A stretch of DNA of 64,000 nucleotides, from assembly GCA_013122435.1 (NCBI GenBank), contig WYDT01000005.1:62001-126000 (forward strand), given 5' to 3'. This stretch comes from Chloroflexi bacterium AL-N1. GTDB taxonomy: Bacteria; Chloroflexota; Chloroflexia; Chloroflexales; Roseiflexaceae. A program made the translations under genes and the position numbers. Below, piece after piece: positions 37,860 to 46,130 of the stretch. Under the pieces are notes generated by a model. That model worked only from the letters and a program-made list of their open reading frames with translations, was not told where the DNA came from and did no database searches. Each line of letters begins with the position of its first letter. Positions within the stretch are counted from its first letter, which is position 1.

Positions 37860-38495
37860 ATGTCACAAGAATTTGAACTAAAACTCGAACCCCGTACTAT
37901 TACAGGTAAAAAAGTCAACCGTCTACGAAAAGAGGGTATTCTCCCTGCAACTGTGTATGGAAAAGGTGTTGGCCCCTACGTAGTACAGATGAATGCACGT
38001 GAATTTACAGATTTATTGAAGCAGGCTGGTCGAACTTCGCTGATTAAGCTGTCTATTCCTGGAGAAAAACCACAAGCGGCTTTTGTGCATGTATTGCAAC
38101 GTCATCCAGTGAAACAGGATATTTTGCACGTTGATTTTCATGTGGTCGACTTGCTCATAGAAATGACCGTAGAAGTGCCAATTCTGCTGGTTGGAGAGTC
38201 CGACTTAGTTAAGAAAAACCAGGCGGCGCTCAACCAGATTTTGAATACTATCGAAATCCAAACACTCCCTTCAAATGTTCCCTCACATATTGATGTTGAT
38301 ATTAGCGTGCTTGATAGTTTTGAAAAGACTATTCATATAAGAGATATTACGCCACCTGACAAGGTGACCATTACAACACCAGAAGATGAATTGGTTGTTA
38401 ATCTTGCTCAGGTACGAGCCGAAGAAGAGCCAACTACCGAGGAAGAAGCTGTTGAGCCACAACGTGTTGGTGAAGAGACCAAATCTGACGAATGA
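37860..38495 (+). CDS. rplY: 50S ribosomal protein L25/Ctc
   Basis: The 211-residue long form of L25 (general stress protein Ctc type) binds 5S rRNA. It begins MSQEFELKLEPRTITGKK and contains RLRKEGILPATVYG (about 22-35), the L25 hallmark, then the C-terminal TL5-like beta domain (HVDFHVVDL, SHIDVDISVLD) and an acidic tail. I start at 37860, where GGAG lies 8 bases upstream; the open frame extends 34 codons further 5' without support. A strong terminator follows. Confidence 0.94.
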   Translation: MSQEFELKLEPRTITGKKVNRLRKEGILPATVYGKGVGPYVVQMNAREFTDLLKQAGRTSLIKLSIPGEKPQAAFVHVLQRHPVKQDILHVDFHVVDLLIEMTVEVPILLVGESDLVKKNQAALNQILNTIEIQTLPSNVPSHIDVDISVLDSFEKTIHIRDITPPDKVTITTPEDELVVNLAQVRAEEEPTTEEEAVEPQRVGEETKSDE

Positions 38496-38529
38496 GGCTT
38501 GTAATAAAAACGTTCCCTGTATAACCAAG

Positions 38530-38568
38530 AGTTTCCCTATCAACTTCTTTTGATAGGGAAACTTTTTT
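38530..38568 (+). terminator. Strong intrinsic terminator after rplY
   Basis: A 14-base perfect stem (AGTTTCCCTATCAA with TTGATAGGGAAACT) is followed directly by a run of six T at 38563-38568. It ends the folP-rplY direction of transcription. Confidence 0.95.
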
Positions 38569-38586
38569 GTTTGAAGGTATACAAAC

Positions 38587-38617
38587 AAAAGCTCCTGTCA
38601 TATGACAGGAGCTTTTT
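38587..38617 (-). terminator. Palindromic terminator of the small-ORF gene
   Basis: AAAAGCTCCTGTCAT and its exact reverse complement form a 15-base perfect palindrome. On the minus strand it is followed by TTTTGTTTGT. It closes the short transcript that starts near 38738, and it could also back up the rplY terminator on the plus strand. Confidence 0.88.
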
Positions 38618-38647
38618 CATAAAACGGGTATCACCGTAGTTTAGTTT

Positions 38648-38692
38648 TCACACTAAACCCTCGGCGATACCCATACTCTGACTACTACTCAT
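38648..38692 (-). CDS. Candidate 14-residue peptide gene
   Basis: A short ORF MSSSQSMGIAEGLV starts at 38692 with AAAGGAGGTGAT ideally placed (GGAGG 8 bases before the ATG). It has its own near-consensus promoter (38744-38771) and terminator (38587-38617), so a transcript of roughly 150 bases is expected. The end of the ORF lies inside a long hairpin in which GGGTATC pairs with GATACCC and GTTTAGT with ACTAAAC. It could be a real microprotein, a leader, or a structured small RNA whose ORF is incidental. I do not know any named family for it. Confidence 0.5.
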   Translation of the reverse strand: MSSSQSMGIAEGLV

Positions 38693-38743
38693 GGGCATCA
38701 CCTCCTTTGTGCCTAACTGGCATGTAATTAGATGTCCATGAGC

Positions 38744-38771
38744 ATTATACCTAAATCCAGACAACTGTCAA
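38744..38771 (-). promoter_or_regulatory. Near-perfect promoter of the small-ORF gene
   Basis: The minus strand carries TTGACA (complement of 38766-38771), a 16-base spacer and TATAAT (complement of 38744-38749): both hexamers are exact consensus. It is located after the stop of the LysM gene and points at the 14-residue ORF. Confidence 0.88.
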
Positions 38772-38810
38772 GATGAAAAGATCAGTCTTTTGGACGATGC
38801 GCTTACACAA

Positions 38811-39278
38811 CTACGGCGTTGTTAGTGTAGGGTTGGGCGCTTGTTGCTCATTCGTAAGTCTCGGTGTAAGGCTTACTGTGTCATCCACCTCTTCTTCAGT
38901 GGTTATTTGGAGGGTATCACTGATCAGTGAAGGGATAAGGAGTGCTTGTCCAGACTGAAGTGAATCAGGATCGGTGGTACCGTTAGCTGCTAGAATCTCC
39001 TCGATGGTAGTACCAAATGCTTCCGCAAGACTGCCAATCGTGTCACCAGGTTGTACGATATACAGACCTGCAGGTGTTGGTGTAGGAATCAGTTGGCTCG
39101 CATAAACAGTGGCGGTTGCGTCGATATCCTGTGTTGGCGCAGCGGTGATTGCAAGTACAGCAGCCGCAGTTGGTCGAGGTGTATCTGGTTCTGGCGGTGC
39201 ACAAGCCATTATGCTGAAAACGATGAATAATAAAGCTATACACCAACGCCACAAAATACTGACACAACGATACACCAT
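38811..39278 (-). CDS. LysM-domain lipoprotein
   Basis: This 155-residue secreted lipoprotein starts at 39278 (MVYRCVSILWRWCIALLFIV), where AGGA lies about 9 bases upstream; the open frame extends 55 codons further without support. The signal peptide ends in the lipobox FSIMAC, so the mature protein is lipid-anchored. A Thr/Pro/Ala-rich linker leads to one LysM domain (GLYIVQPGDTIGSLAEAFG... about 72-115), which binds N-acetylglucosamine chains of peptidoglycan. A Thr-rich tail follows. Likely a cell-wall-binding surface protein. Confidence 0.88.
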   Translation of the reverse strand: MVYRCVSILWRWCIALLFIVFSIMACAPPEPDTPRPTAAAVLAITAAPTQDIDATATVYASQLIPTPTPAGLYIVQPGDTIGSLAEAFGTTIEEILAANGTTDPDSLQSGQALLIPSLISDTLQITTEEEVDDTVSLTPRLTNEQQAPNPTLTTP

Positions 39279-39488
39279 ATCATAGTTCCTATTCTCTTTG
39301 AAACAACACGTTTCGCCTATGTGAAATACACGATTGACAATCGAACAAGTCAGGCGACGCGGATTGTAGCAGCCGCCATAACACCTGTCAATTGGTATAG
39401 TACGGCATGTTAAAGTTTGTGAGTCATATTGTAATACAAACATATCGTTTATAACATAAAATACTCCAGGGTTTTGTACGAGTATCTA

Positions 39489-39517
39489 TTGACGCATGGG
39501 CTCTGGCCTCTTATAAT
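39489..39517 (+). promoter_or_regulatory. Promoter for the DarA-like/GT4 operon
   Basis: TTGACG at 39489-39494, 17-base spacer, TATAAT at 39512-39517. It lies about 33 bases before the start codon at 39550. Confidence 0.82.
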
Positions 39518-39549
39518 GCACCAAATCTCAACACACGGGGCGACCTGAA

Positions 39550-39792
39550 ATGAAATTATTGGTATTTGTTGTTTCGGATCAAGTTGCAGATGCAACCATA
39601 GATGTGTTAGTTGAGCAGGGGTTCGGTGTAACTCGTCTTGCCTCAACGGGCGGTTTTTTACGCAAGGGCAATACGACCTTGTTTGTTGGTGTGAAAGAAA
39701 CAGCAATTGAACAGGCAAATAATGCTGTCCAAAAGACTGCGCCTGGTGCCTTAGCTATTACCCTTGATCTAGAGCGTTACGAGCGATTGTGA
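39550..39792 (+). CDS. Cyclic-di-AMP receptor, DarA-like
   Basis: The 80-residue PII-like protein has the family core VTRLASTGGFLRKGNTTLFVG (residues 30-49 region) that contacts cyclic-di-AMP in DarA/PstA. DarA of Firmicutes is about 109 residues; this form lacks most of the large loop and the C-terminal part, so the binding loop may be reduced. The last codons overlap the GT4 gene by four bases (GTGA), which makes the pair one operon. The nucleotide specificity is inferred from family membership. Confidence 0.85.
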   Translation: MKLLVFVVSDQVADATIDVLVEQGFGVTRLASTGGFLRKGNTTLFVGVKETAIEQANNAVQKTAPGALAITLDLERYERL

Positions 39793-41012
39793 ATATTCTC
39801 TATATTGCAAGTGGCATTCCCATTCCTGGCACGCTTGGTGGATCAACCCACACGCTGGAAGTTGCTCGTGGATTAGCTGCTCGTTGCCATACTGTGCACG
39901 TTGTCGCCGTTCCACAGCAGCAGCAGTTTGCTCTTTCGTCACTCGTCAGACCTGTATCAACAATTCACGATACTTTCTACTTACACTATCTTGATCTGCC
40001 CAAAGCAGCTTCGCTTATCTCCACCCCTATTGTGACACGGCTCGCACGTGCCATTCAGTCCGATGTCATTATGGAACGGTACTACAACTTCGCTGGCAGT
40101 GGAGTTCTTGCAGCTCGAGATTTACATATTCCACTCTTACTTGAAGTTAATGCACTGATTGTTGATCCACCATCAGTTTTCAAACGACGGCTTGATGATC
40201 ATCTCGGTAGTCCAATGCGCCGCTGGGCTACCAAACAGTGCAAAATTGCCCAGCGAATCGTTACGCCACTCCATACGACGGTACCAGAGGAGATATCTCG
40301 TGACAAAATCATCGAACTGCCCTGGGGTGCCAATGTAGAGCGGTTTGCGAAACTCCACAATACGGTTGTTCCAGAATCATTGCAACTTGACCGACTTTTT
40401 CCCACCCATACACGTAACACACCTATCATTGTTTTTCTGGGCTCGTTTCGTGCGTGGCATGGTACCCTTGAACTGATACAGGCAGGAATACATCTTTTGG
40501 AGAAAGGTATTCGTACTCGTTTCCTCCTGATTGGCGACGGACCAGAACGTATCGTGGCAGAACAGATGGTGGCAGAGTGGGCAGACTATTTTCTCTTTAC
40601 AGGAGCGGTTGCCTACGAACATGTGCCCCAGTTGCTATCACAGGCTACGATGGGTGTTGCACCCTTCAACACTCATCATCATCCCGCTCTTCGTGCCGCT
40701 GGTTTCTTCTGGTCGCCATTAAAAGTGTATGAATATATGGCTGCAGGGCTTCCCACAGTTACTACAAATATTTATCCGCTCAATCAGGTGGTCCGAGATG
40801 GTCAGGAAGGCGTGCTGTTTCAAGAGGGAAATATAGCAAGTCTGGTGGAGACCATAGCGCAGCTTATCCATCAGCCAGAACGTGCACCAATAATGGGAGA
40901 GCAGGCCCAGAAACGCGTTGCTGACCATTATTCGTGGCAGCATCACTGTGCTGAACTCGAGCGAATTATGTCTGAGATGGTAGTTCAACATAGATCAAAA
41001 AAACGCTATTGA
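39789..41012 (+). CDS. Family 4 glycosyltransferase
   Basis: The 407-residue GT-B enzyme starts at a GTG overlapping the stop of the DarA-like gene. The N-terminal domain has ILYIASGIPIPGTLGGSTHT with the glycine-rich acceptor loop. The C-terminal domain has IIVFLGSFRAWHG, LLIGDGPERIV and LKVYEYMAAGLPTVTTN with the E-x7-E-type site. The coupling to a cyclic-di-AMP receptor suggests osmotic or cell-wall-linked control of a surface sugar, which is inference. Confidence 0.9.
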   Translation: MNILYIASGIPIPGTLGGSTHTLEVARGLAARCHTVHVVAVPQQQQFALSSLVRPVSTIHDTFYLHYLDLPKAASLISTPIVTRLARAIQSDVIMERYYNFAGSGVLAARDLHIPLLLEVNALIVDPPSVFKRRLDDHLGSPMRRWATKQCKIAQRIVTPLHTTVPEEISRDKIIELPWGANVERFAKLHNTVVPESLQLDRLFPTHTRNTPIIVFLGSFRAWHGTLELIQAGIHLLEKGIRTRFLLIGDGPERIVAEQMVAEWADYFLFTGAVAYEHVPQLLSQATMGVAPFNTHHHPALRAAGFFWSPLKVYEYMAAGLPTVTTNIYPLNQVVRDGQEGVLFQEGNIASLVETIAQLIHQPERAPIMGEQAQKRVADHYSWQHHCAELERIMSEMVVQHRSKKRY

Positions 41013-41196
41013 TAGAAAATCTGTAGAAATAATTCAGGTTATCCGTAATATGTAAACAGCCGCCTCTGACGTAACAGGTAGAGAGATATGCTACAATAGC
41101 TGTGAAAGCCAAGATTAAAACAGAGATTTTTGTATCCTCAGAGATCCAGAACGAGTGTGTGTCTGATGCTTGAACTGGTGGTCAAGGAATATAAGC

Positions 41197-42024
41197 ATGC
41201 CCAGTCGGCTTATTGAATTACTGACAACACATAAAGAGCAAATTGCTGATAGGCTCATGGAAACGCCATCTGGTACCCAGGCAGCGGGTCAGACGGCTGA
41301 AGAAAAACGCACCAGTGTCCTTGCGAACATCGATAGCATCATCGGTATGGTACAACAGGGCCCTGATTTGCTTGAGCAGACGCTTGAAGAATTGGCACGT
41401 AGTCAATTGGAGGAAGCTGACAGCGGAGATATTCTGGTTGCTCTGGATGCCGAACGTACTGTCATCTCTCAAGTGATCAAGAGTACAAATCCTGAGGCTC
41501 TTAACGCATTGGAAATGCTGGAAGTGCTCGAAAGGTTGCACGAACAACGTCTGCGTACCATGCTCTCGCTGGCGTATCAGCATATGGTGGAGCAATTCCA
41601 AAAGGCCGCTGGCGACCGGATGGTACTCCGTGCGGCGGTTCAAGAGCTTTCAACGCCCATCATACCGGTCTACAGTGGCGTGTTGGTATTGCCATTGATT
41701 GGTCAGATGGATAGTAGGCGTGCACAGAGTGTCACCGAGTCGCTCTTAGAGGCGATTGCAGAAGAGCAGGCTGAGTTAGTCATTATTGATATTACGGGTA
41801 TTATAGCGATTGATACAAGCGTCGCTAATCATCTGATGAAAACGGCCCGTGCCGCCAGCTTGCTGGGCTCACAGGTTATTTTGGTGGGTATTAGCGCAGA
41901 AGTTGCCCAAACACTTATTTTTCTTGGCGTTGATCTCGAAAATATCGTAACACTCGGGGATTTGCAGAGTGGAATTGAGTATGCACTTGAGCGTCAGGGT
42001 CTTGCCATTATGCCCAAGTCATAA
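41197..42024 (+). CDS. RsbR-like protein with STAS domain
   Basis: The 275-residue protein has an N-terminal all-helical RsbR-type domain (about 1-150, MPSRLIELLTTHKEQIADRL at the start) and a C-terminal STAS domain (about 155-265). The latter contains DITGIIAIDTSVANHLM and AEVAQTLIFLG, whose Thr residues match the phosphorylation sites of RsbR stressosome proteins. The ATG at 41197 is chosen because AAGGA lies 9 bases before it; a TTG 27 bases upstream is also open. No rsbS or rsbT gene is adjacent, so it is an orphan. It sits between two GT4 genes. Confidence 0.85.
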   Translation: MPSRLIELLTTHKEQIADRLMETPSGTQAAGQTAEEKRTSVLANIDSIIGMVQQGPDLLEQTLEELARSQLEEADSGDILVALDAERTVISQVIKSTNPEALNALEMLEVLERLHEQRLRTMLSLAYQHMVEQFQKAAGDRMVLRAAVQELSTPIIPVYSGVLVLPLIGQMDSRRAQSVTESLLEAIAEEQAELVIIDITGIIAIDTSVANHLMKTARAASLLGSQVILVGISAEVAQTLIFLGVDLENIVTLGDLQSGIEYALERQGLAIMPKS

Positions 42025-42032
42025 CGCTAGCC

Positions 42033-43343
42033 ATGCAGATTTTGCTTCCCAGTGATGTGTTTCCGCCAAATTGTGGTGGTGCAGGCTGGAGCACCCACGC
42101 ACTCGCACGCGCACTCATCGACCAGAGCCATACCGTTTCAGTGATCGTACCTACACCAGACGAAACTGGTGTGCAGCATGGGGAAATCTTCGGTGTTCCC
42201 TGTGTTCGCTATGGATACTACACACTCCCCTTCCCGTTTGTTAAAAACTATATGCGACATGAACGACTCTGGCCACAGCTTGCCAAAGTGATAGCGGAAG
42301 AAGGCAATCAATTACATGACAGTCTGGTGGAATCAGAGCCAACCCAGACACGTTCTACCACCAATACGCAATCTCTGATTATTCACGCACAACACGTGCA
42401 AACGGCTCCCCCAGCGATTCTTGCTGCGCGGAAATTGGGTGTTCCCACTGTTGTGACAGTGCGTGACCACTGGCCCTGGGATTATTTTGCCACTGGACTG
42501 CATGGCAATGCCGTGCCTTACGAACACCAGAGCTGGAGTTCACTGGCTACTGATCTGGTTGCGCGCCTTGGGCCGATTCCTGGAACCATAGCCATGTCGG
42601 TGATTCCTTATATGCTGGGGCATATCCGACGGCGTCAATCGTTCCTGCAACAGGCCAATGCAGTTATTGCGGTGAGTAATTACATTGGCAAGCGCTTGGC
42701 GGATATTGTTGACCCAGCACGCATTCATGTTATTCCCAATATGGTAAACATGCCGGAAATTACCAGCGTTATTGCCGCACCACCTCAGCGTGTGCCTCGA
42801 GATATACCCTATTTGCTCTTCGTGGGTAAACTGGAACACAACAAAGGCGCCCATCTCTTGATTGATATTTTTCAGTCCTTTCGTGAACATAATCCCTGTA
42901 ATTTCAATCTGGTGATTGCAGGCAATGGACCATTGCAACCAACGCTTGAGACTGTCTTTGCCGAGATGGGTATTCGTACCTACTTCCTGAACTGGATCGA
43001 TCATGAAGAGGTGCTGCGGCTTATGGCTCATTGTGCGTTGTTGCTCTTCCCTTCGGTGTGGGGGGAACCACTCAGCCGTGTGTTGCTTGAAGCCGCTGTG
43101 TGTGGCGCTCCCATCTTGGCCATGCCGACCGGTGGGACGTCAGATATCATTACTGACGATCTGAATGGGGCGCTGGAACCGACGACAGCATGTTTTGCAC
43201 AAAGAATACAAACTCTGCTAACATATCCGGAACACCGTCGAATGCTGGGCCAGGCAGCCCGACAAACAGCATATCAACGGTTTAGCACTGAACGAGTGCT
43301 TCCTCAGATCGAGTGCCTCTATAAAGATCTTCTGGCACAATAA
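42033..43343 (+). CDS. Family 4 glycosyltransferase
   Basis: The 436-residue GT-B enzyme has the N-terminal loop PSDVFPPNCGGAGWSTHALA, the donor-domain start PYLLFVGKLEHNKGAHLLI (about 266-284), VIAGNGPLQPTLE and a late LLEAAVCGAPILAMPTGG with the E-x7-E-type site. It follows the STAS gene by 8 bases, so the two are co-transcribed. A long N-terminal inter-helix segment (about 85-120) contains a polar insert. Probably adds a hexose in surface-glycan synthesis. Confidence 0.9.
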   Translation: MQILLPSDVFPPNCGGAGWSTHALARALIDQSHTVSVIVPTPDETGVQHGEIFGVPCVRYGYYTLPFPFVKNYMRHERLWPQLAKVIAEEGNQLHDSLVESEPTQTRSTTNTQSLIIHAQHVQTAPPAILAARKLGVPTVVTVRDHWPWDYFATGLHGNAVPYEHQSWSSLATDLVARLGPIPGTIAMSVIPYMLGHIRRRQSFLQQANAVIAVSNYIGKRLADIVDPARIHVIPNMVNMPEITSVIAAPPQRVPRDIPYLLFVGKLEHNKGAHLLIDIFQSFREHNPCNFNLVIAGNGPLQPTLETVFAEMGIRTYFLNWIDHEEVLRLMAHCALLLFPSVWGEPLSRVLLEAAVCGAPILAMPTGGTSDIITDDLNGALEPTTACFAQRIQTLLTYPEHRRMLGQAARQTAYQRFSTERVLPQIECLYKDLLAQ

Positions 43344-43377
43344 CGAATTGTTTAGCTAGGTATGCAAATTTGTCACC

Positions 43378-43405
43378 AGCATGACGTTTAGCTTCATGCT
43401 ATACT
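43378..43405 (+). promoter_or_regulatory. Inverted repeat abutting a -10 box
   Basis: AGCATGA (43378-43384) and TCATGCT (43394-43400) form a perfect 7-base inverted repeat with a 9-base gap. It directly abuts TATACT at 43400-43405 upstream of the permease gene. This placement suits a repressor operator, perhaps of a metal regulator; no good -35 box is visible. Confidence 0.5.
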
Positions 43406-43469
43406 TTGCAACTAATCGCGTCAGCACTGTCAGTTCGCTCGCGCCATTTGGTTTGTCAGGAGCACCCTT

Positions 43470-44537
43470 TTGATTAGTGATACGACTCAAACTCCCGTAT
43501 ACAAGGGCCAACCATTTCGCAGCTTCATGACATCATTTGGTGTGGTGGTGGCTGCCGGATTATTATGGATTGCCAGTGGGCTGCTCATACCCGCATCGCT
43601 TTTGGGGTTGAGTGGTCAACTACAGGGATTGGTGACGATCTTCCTGGGTATTTTTATCGAAGCGTTGCCATTTCTATTAGCTGGTGTGCTGGCGGCATCT
43701 GCTATCCATCTGTTTGTTTCACCAGAACAAGTGCAGCGCCTTTGCCCTCGTGCGCCTATACCAGCTGCTTTTACGGGGGCGTTACTGGGACTGGTGTTTC
43801 CGGTGTGCGAATGTGGCTCGATCCCTACAGCCCGGCGTTTGATTGCGAAGGGCGCGCCACTTCCAATGGGCATTGCATTTGTGCTGGCGGCGCCGGTGGT
43901 GAATCCGGTGGTTATTGCGAGCACATGGGTAGCCTTTAGTATACGACCCGAGATTGTGTTGGCACGTGTCGGCCTTACGATCCTGATTGCGTGTGCTGTT
44001 GGTATTATTCTGGGAATGCATCGCCGTCCACAAGAACTGCTTTCGTCGCATTTTGATGACCAACACGCGTATACGGATCACGATCACGACCAGTGTGCAC
44101 ATGATCATCATCATGACCACGATCACCAAGAGCAGGGTACGTTTCGACGCTTGTTAGCACACGCGAGCAGTGAATTTTTTGAAATGGGGCGGTATCTTGT
44201 CATTGGCGCACTGATTGCTGCGACGCTGCAAACGCTAATCCCACGTGAGACCCTATTGGGTTTGGGCGAGGGGCCAATCATTTCGGTGCTGGTGTTGATG
44301 GCGTTGGCTGTCATCCTGTCGATCTGTTCGACCGTTGATGCCTTTGTGGCGCTGGCATTTGTAAATAGTTTCTCAATAGGATCGGTCCTGGCATTTCTGG
44401 TCTTTGGTCCAATGATTGATATCAAAAGTGTGTTGATGTTACGCTCAACATTTAGCCGTCGAGCGGTCATTGCGATAGTGTTGTTGACGTTTCAGATGTC
44501 ATTCCTGGTAGCTATTTTGATTAATTTGTATCTCTGA
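43470..44537 (+). CDS. ArsP/DUF318-type permease
   Basis: The 355-residue polytopic membrane protein belongs to the permease family PF03773, which includes the organoarsenical exporter ArsP and metal-linked YraQ/YcgR proteins. The conserved PVCECGSIPTARRLIAKGAP (about 110-129) and VLAAPVVNPVVI lie in the first half. The second half repeats the pattern as SICSTVDAFVALAF. Between the halves is a His/Asp-rich loop (DHDHDQCAHDHHHDHDHQE, about 200-220) that could bind zinc or another metal. It starts with TTG, with AGGAG 8 bases upstream. It stands before TIGR03943, its usual partner. Confidence 0.9.
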   Translation: MISDTTQTPVYKGQPFRSFMTSFGVVVAAGLLWIASGLLIPASLLGLSGQLQGLVTIFLGIFIEALPFLLAGVLAASAIHLFVSPEQVQRLCPRAPIPAAFTGALLGLVFPVCECGSIPTARRLIAKGAPLPMGIAFVLAAPVVNPVVIASTWVAFSIRPEIVLARVGLTILIACAVGIILGMHRRPQELLSSHFDDQHAYTDHDHDQCAHDHHHDHDHQEQGTFRRLLAHASSEFFEMGRYLVIGALIAATLQTLIPRETLLGLGEGPIISVLVLMALAVILSICSTVDAFVALAFVNSFSIGSVLAFLVFGPMIDIKSVLMLRSTFSRRAVIAIVLLTFQMSFLVAILINLYL

Positions 44538-44831
44538 TGAATATTGTGCTTTTTGCGGATGTCTATGGTCGATTGCTGTTGTGTTTTAAGCTCTGCGCCC
44601 GTTGGTAACGCGAAACGGATGAGCATATCGTTTTCATACTCCAGGCAGGCGATCTGGGAGCTTTTCCTGACATGACTCGCCTTGACCGTGCGACTATTAC
44701 ATATGCACAGAAAGATTCGACCAAATTCAATCAGGATTTTACGCTGGAATGGTCCCGACGATCAACCCTTTGAGCCAGTCACACCGTCTTGGTTTGGTGA
44801 ATATACAGCACGTACTTGGAAACATCTTTGA
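44537..44831 (+). pseudogene. Decayed metallophosphoesterase relic
   Basis: Between the permease and its TIGR03943 partner lie remains of a calcineurin-like phosphoesterase gene. Frame 1 from the ATG at 44537 (overlapping the permease stop) reads MNIVLFADVYGRLLLCFKL and hits a stop after 23 codons. The same frame continues RETDEHIVFILQAGDLGAFP. After a frame shift the end reads WNGPDDQPFEPVTPSWFG and stops at 44831. Normal enzymes have ADVHG where this has ADVYG. The premature stop, internal loss and frame shift indicate inactivation. Confidence 0.75.
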
Positions 44832-44858
44832 TGTGTCGAGAGGATGTAAAGACTACTT

Positions 44859-45578
44859 ATGACAACACACGCGGTTGAGCGCCCGATCAACTGGGCGGCA
44901 CTCATTGAGACATTCCTGCTAGGTGGTGCGGGAGCCATGTTGCTTACAAAAGCGCTGCGTGGTGTGCTTGTTTTCTACATCCACCCACGGTATACCATTC
45001 TCGTCGTTGCGTGTGGTTTAATCCTGCTCTTGATTGCTGGCGTACGTATGCGCGGTATCTTTGGGCGTTCGCCCGAGTCGATCCGTCATCACTACGGTCG
45101 GTATATGCTCCTGGCGATTCCGATTTTGTTGGGTACAGTGGTCCCAGCGCAGCCGCTAGGCGCCAACGTATTATCGAGTACGACGTTAGGGCTAAATATC
45201 GCCCCAAGTATTGATCTGCTTAATGACAATAATACGCATGAGTGGAATTTGCTGCAGTGGAGCATGGCCTTGAGTGTCCGTGGTGATCAATTAGATGGTC
45301 GATCTGCAGACGTGGTTGGCTTTGTGTTACAGGATGATCAACTGGAACGTGGAGAATTTTTTGTGGCACGCCATGTTATCTCCTGTTGTACTGCCGACAG
45401 TAACGGCGTAGGGTTGCCGGTGGTGTGGAGCGATGATACTGCATTACCAGATAATACGTGGATACGTGTTCAGGGTCAGATCCGCGAAACGACGATCAAT
45501 GGAGAAGTACGCCCCGCCATCCTTGCCACATCTGTTGAAGTAGTCGAACAACCAACGAATCCATATATCTATCCATAA
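44859..45578 (+). CDS. TIGR03943 family permease-associated protein
   Basis: The 239-residue membrane protein is the standard partner of DUF318 permeases (B. subtilis YcgQ type). It has two N-terminal transmembrane helices plus a third near 80, then an extracytoplasmic domain of about 130 residues with FFVARHVISCCTADSNGVG. The CC-A/TAD element is conserved and could bind metal or an iron-sulfur-like ligand. The pair is thought to function in metal or metalloid movement, but the substrate is not established. No clear ribosome site precedes the ATG. Confidence 0.88.
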   Translation: MTTHAVERPINWAALIETFLLGGAGAMLLTKALRGVLVFYIHPRYTILVVACGLILLLIAGVRMRGIFGRSPESIRHHYGRYMLLAIPILLGTVVPAQPLGANVLSSTTLGLNIAPSIDLLNDNNTHEWNLLQWSMALSVRGDQLDGRSADVVGFVLQDDQLERGEFFVARHVISCCTADSNGVGLPVVWSDDTALPDNTWIRVQGQIRETTINGEVRPAILATSVEVVEQPTNPYIYP

Positions 45579-45587
45579 CTAGAGTAT

Positions 45588-45977
45588 ATGTTTGCTTATC
45601 TTGACAATTTTTATCTTCGCATTGGGATTGTTTCGGTGTCCCTCGCTATTGCCACGATGAGTGCGATTCTCTTTGCCCCACGTATTGAAGAGATTTCTGT
45701 CATTGCGTTTGAGCCAGACGTTGCGGATGTCCCCCTGGAGAGCATCCTTGCCATTACTTTCTCGCGCCCGGTCGAACATGTTTCTGCTGAGCAGGCGTTT
45801 GTGCTTTATCCTACAGTGAAGGGACGCTTTGAGTGGGAGGATACGACGCTGCTCTTTGTTCCCGCCGAGTCGATGCAGACTCAGCAAAATTACCGCATTA
45901 CAATTCGTCCTGGGATTACCGACACACATGGCTATACGAACCGCACTGAAACAAGCTGGACCTTTCGTACACGCTAA
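45588..45977 (+). CDS. Membrane-anchored Ig-like domain protein
   Basis: The 129-residue protein has an N-terminal signal anchor (IGIVSVSLAIATMSAILF, about 12-29) and a single bacterial Ig-like domain (Big_5/SbsA type). The core is FEPDVADVPLESILAITFSR and the end is LTD-like THGYTNRTETSWTFRT. It starts 9 bases after the TIGR03943 stop, so it belongs to the permease operon. It probably lies on the outer face of the membrane; no catalytic site is seen. Confidence 0.8.
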   Translation: MFAYLDNFYLRIGIVSVSLAIATMSAILFAPRIEEISVIAFEPDVADVPLESILAITFSRPVEHVSAEQAFVLYPTVKGRFEWEDTTLLFVPAESMQTQQNYRITIRPGITDTHGYTNRTETSWTFRTR

Positions 45978-46130
45978 TGCAATGTATGTTAAGGAAGTAT
46001 AACAAATGCCTCTTGCATGGGTGCCAACGACATAGTACAATAGACAGTATCAAAGTAATGAATGTGTTACGATAAGGCTTGTTGAAACTACTTAGTGTTG
46101 TTACGCAAGGCCAGAAAGGAGCGAACGCAC

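Noticed and set aside
45579-46040. 153-residue minus-strand frame
   Set aside because: Antisense to the Ig-like domain gene, no domain and no ribosome site.
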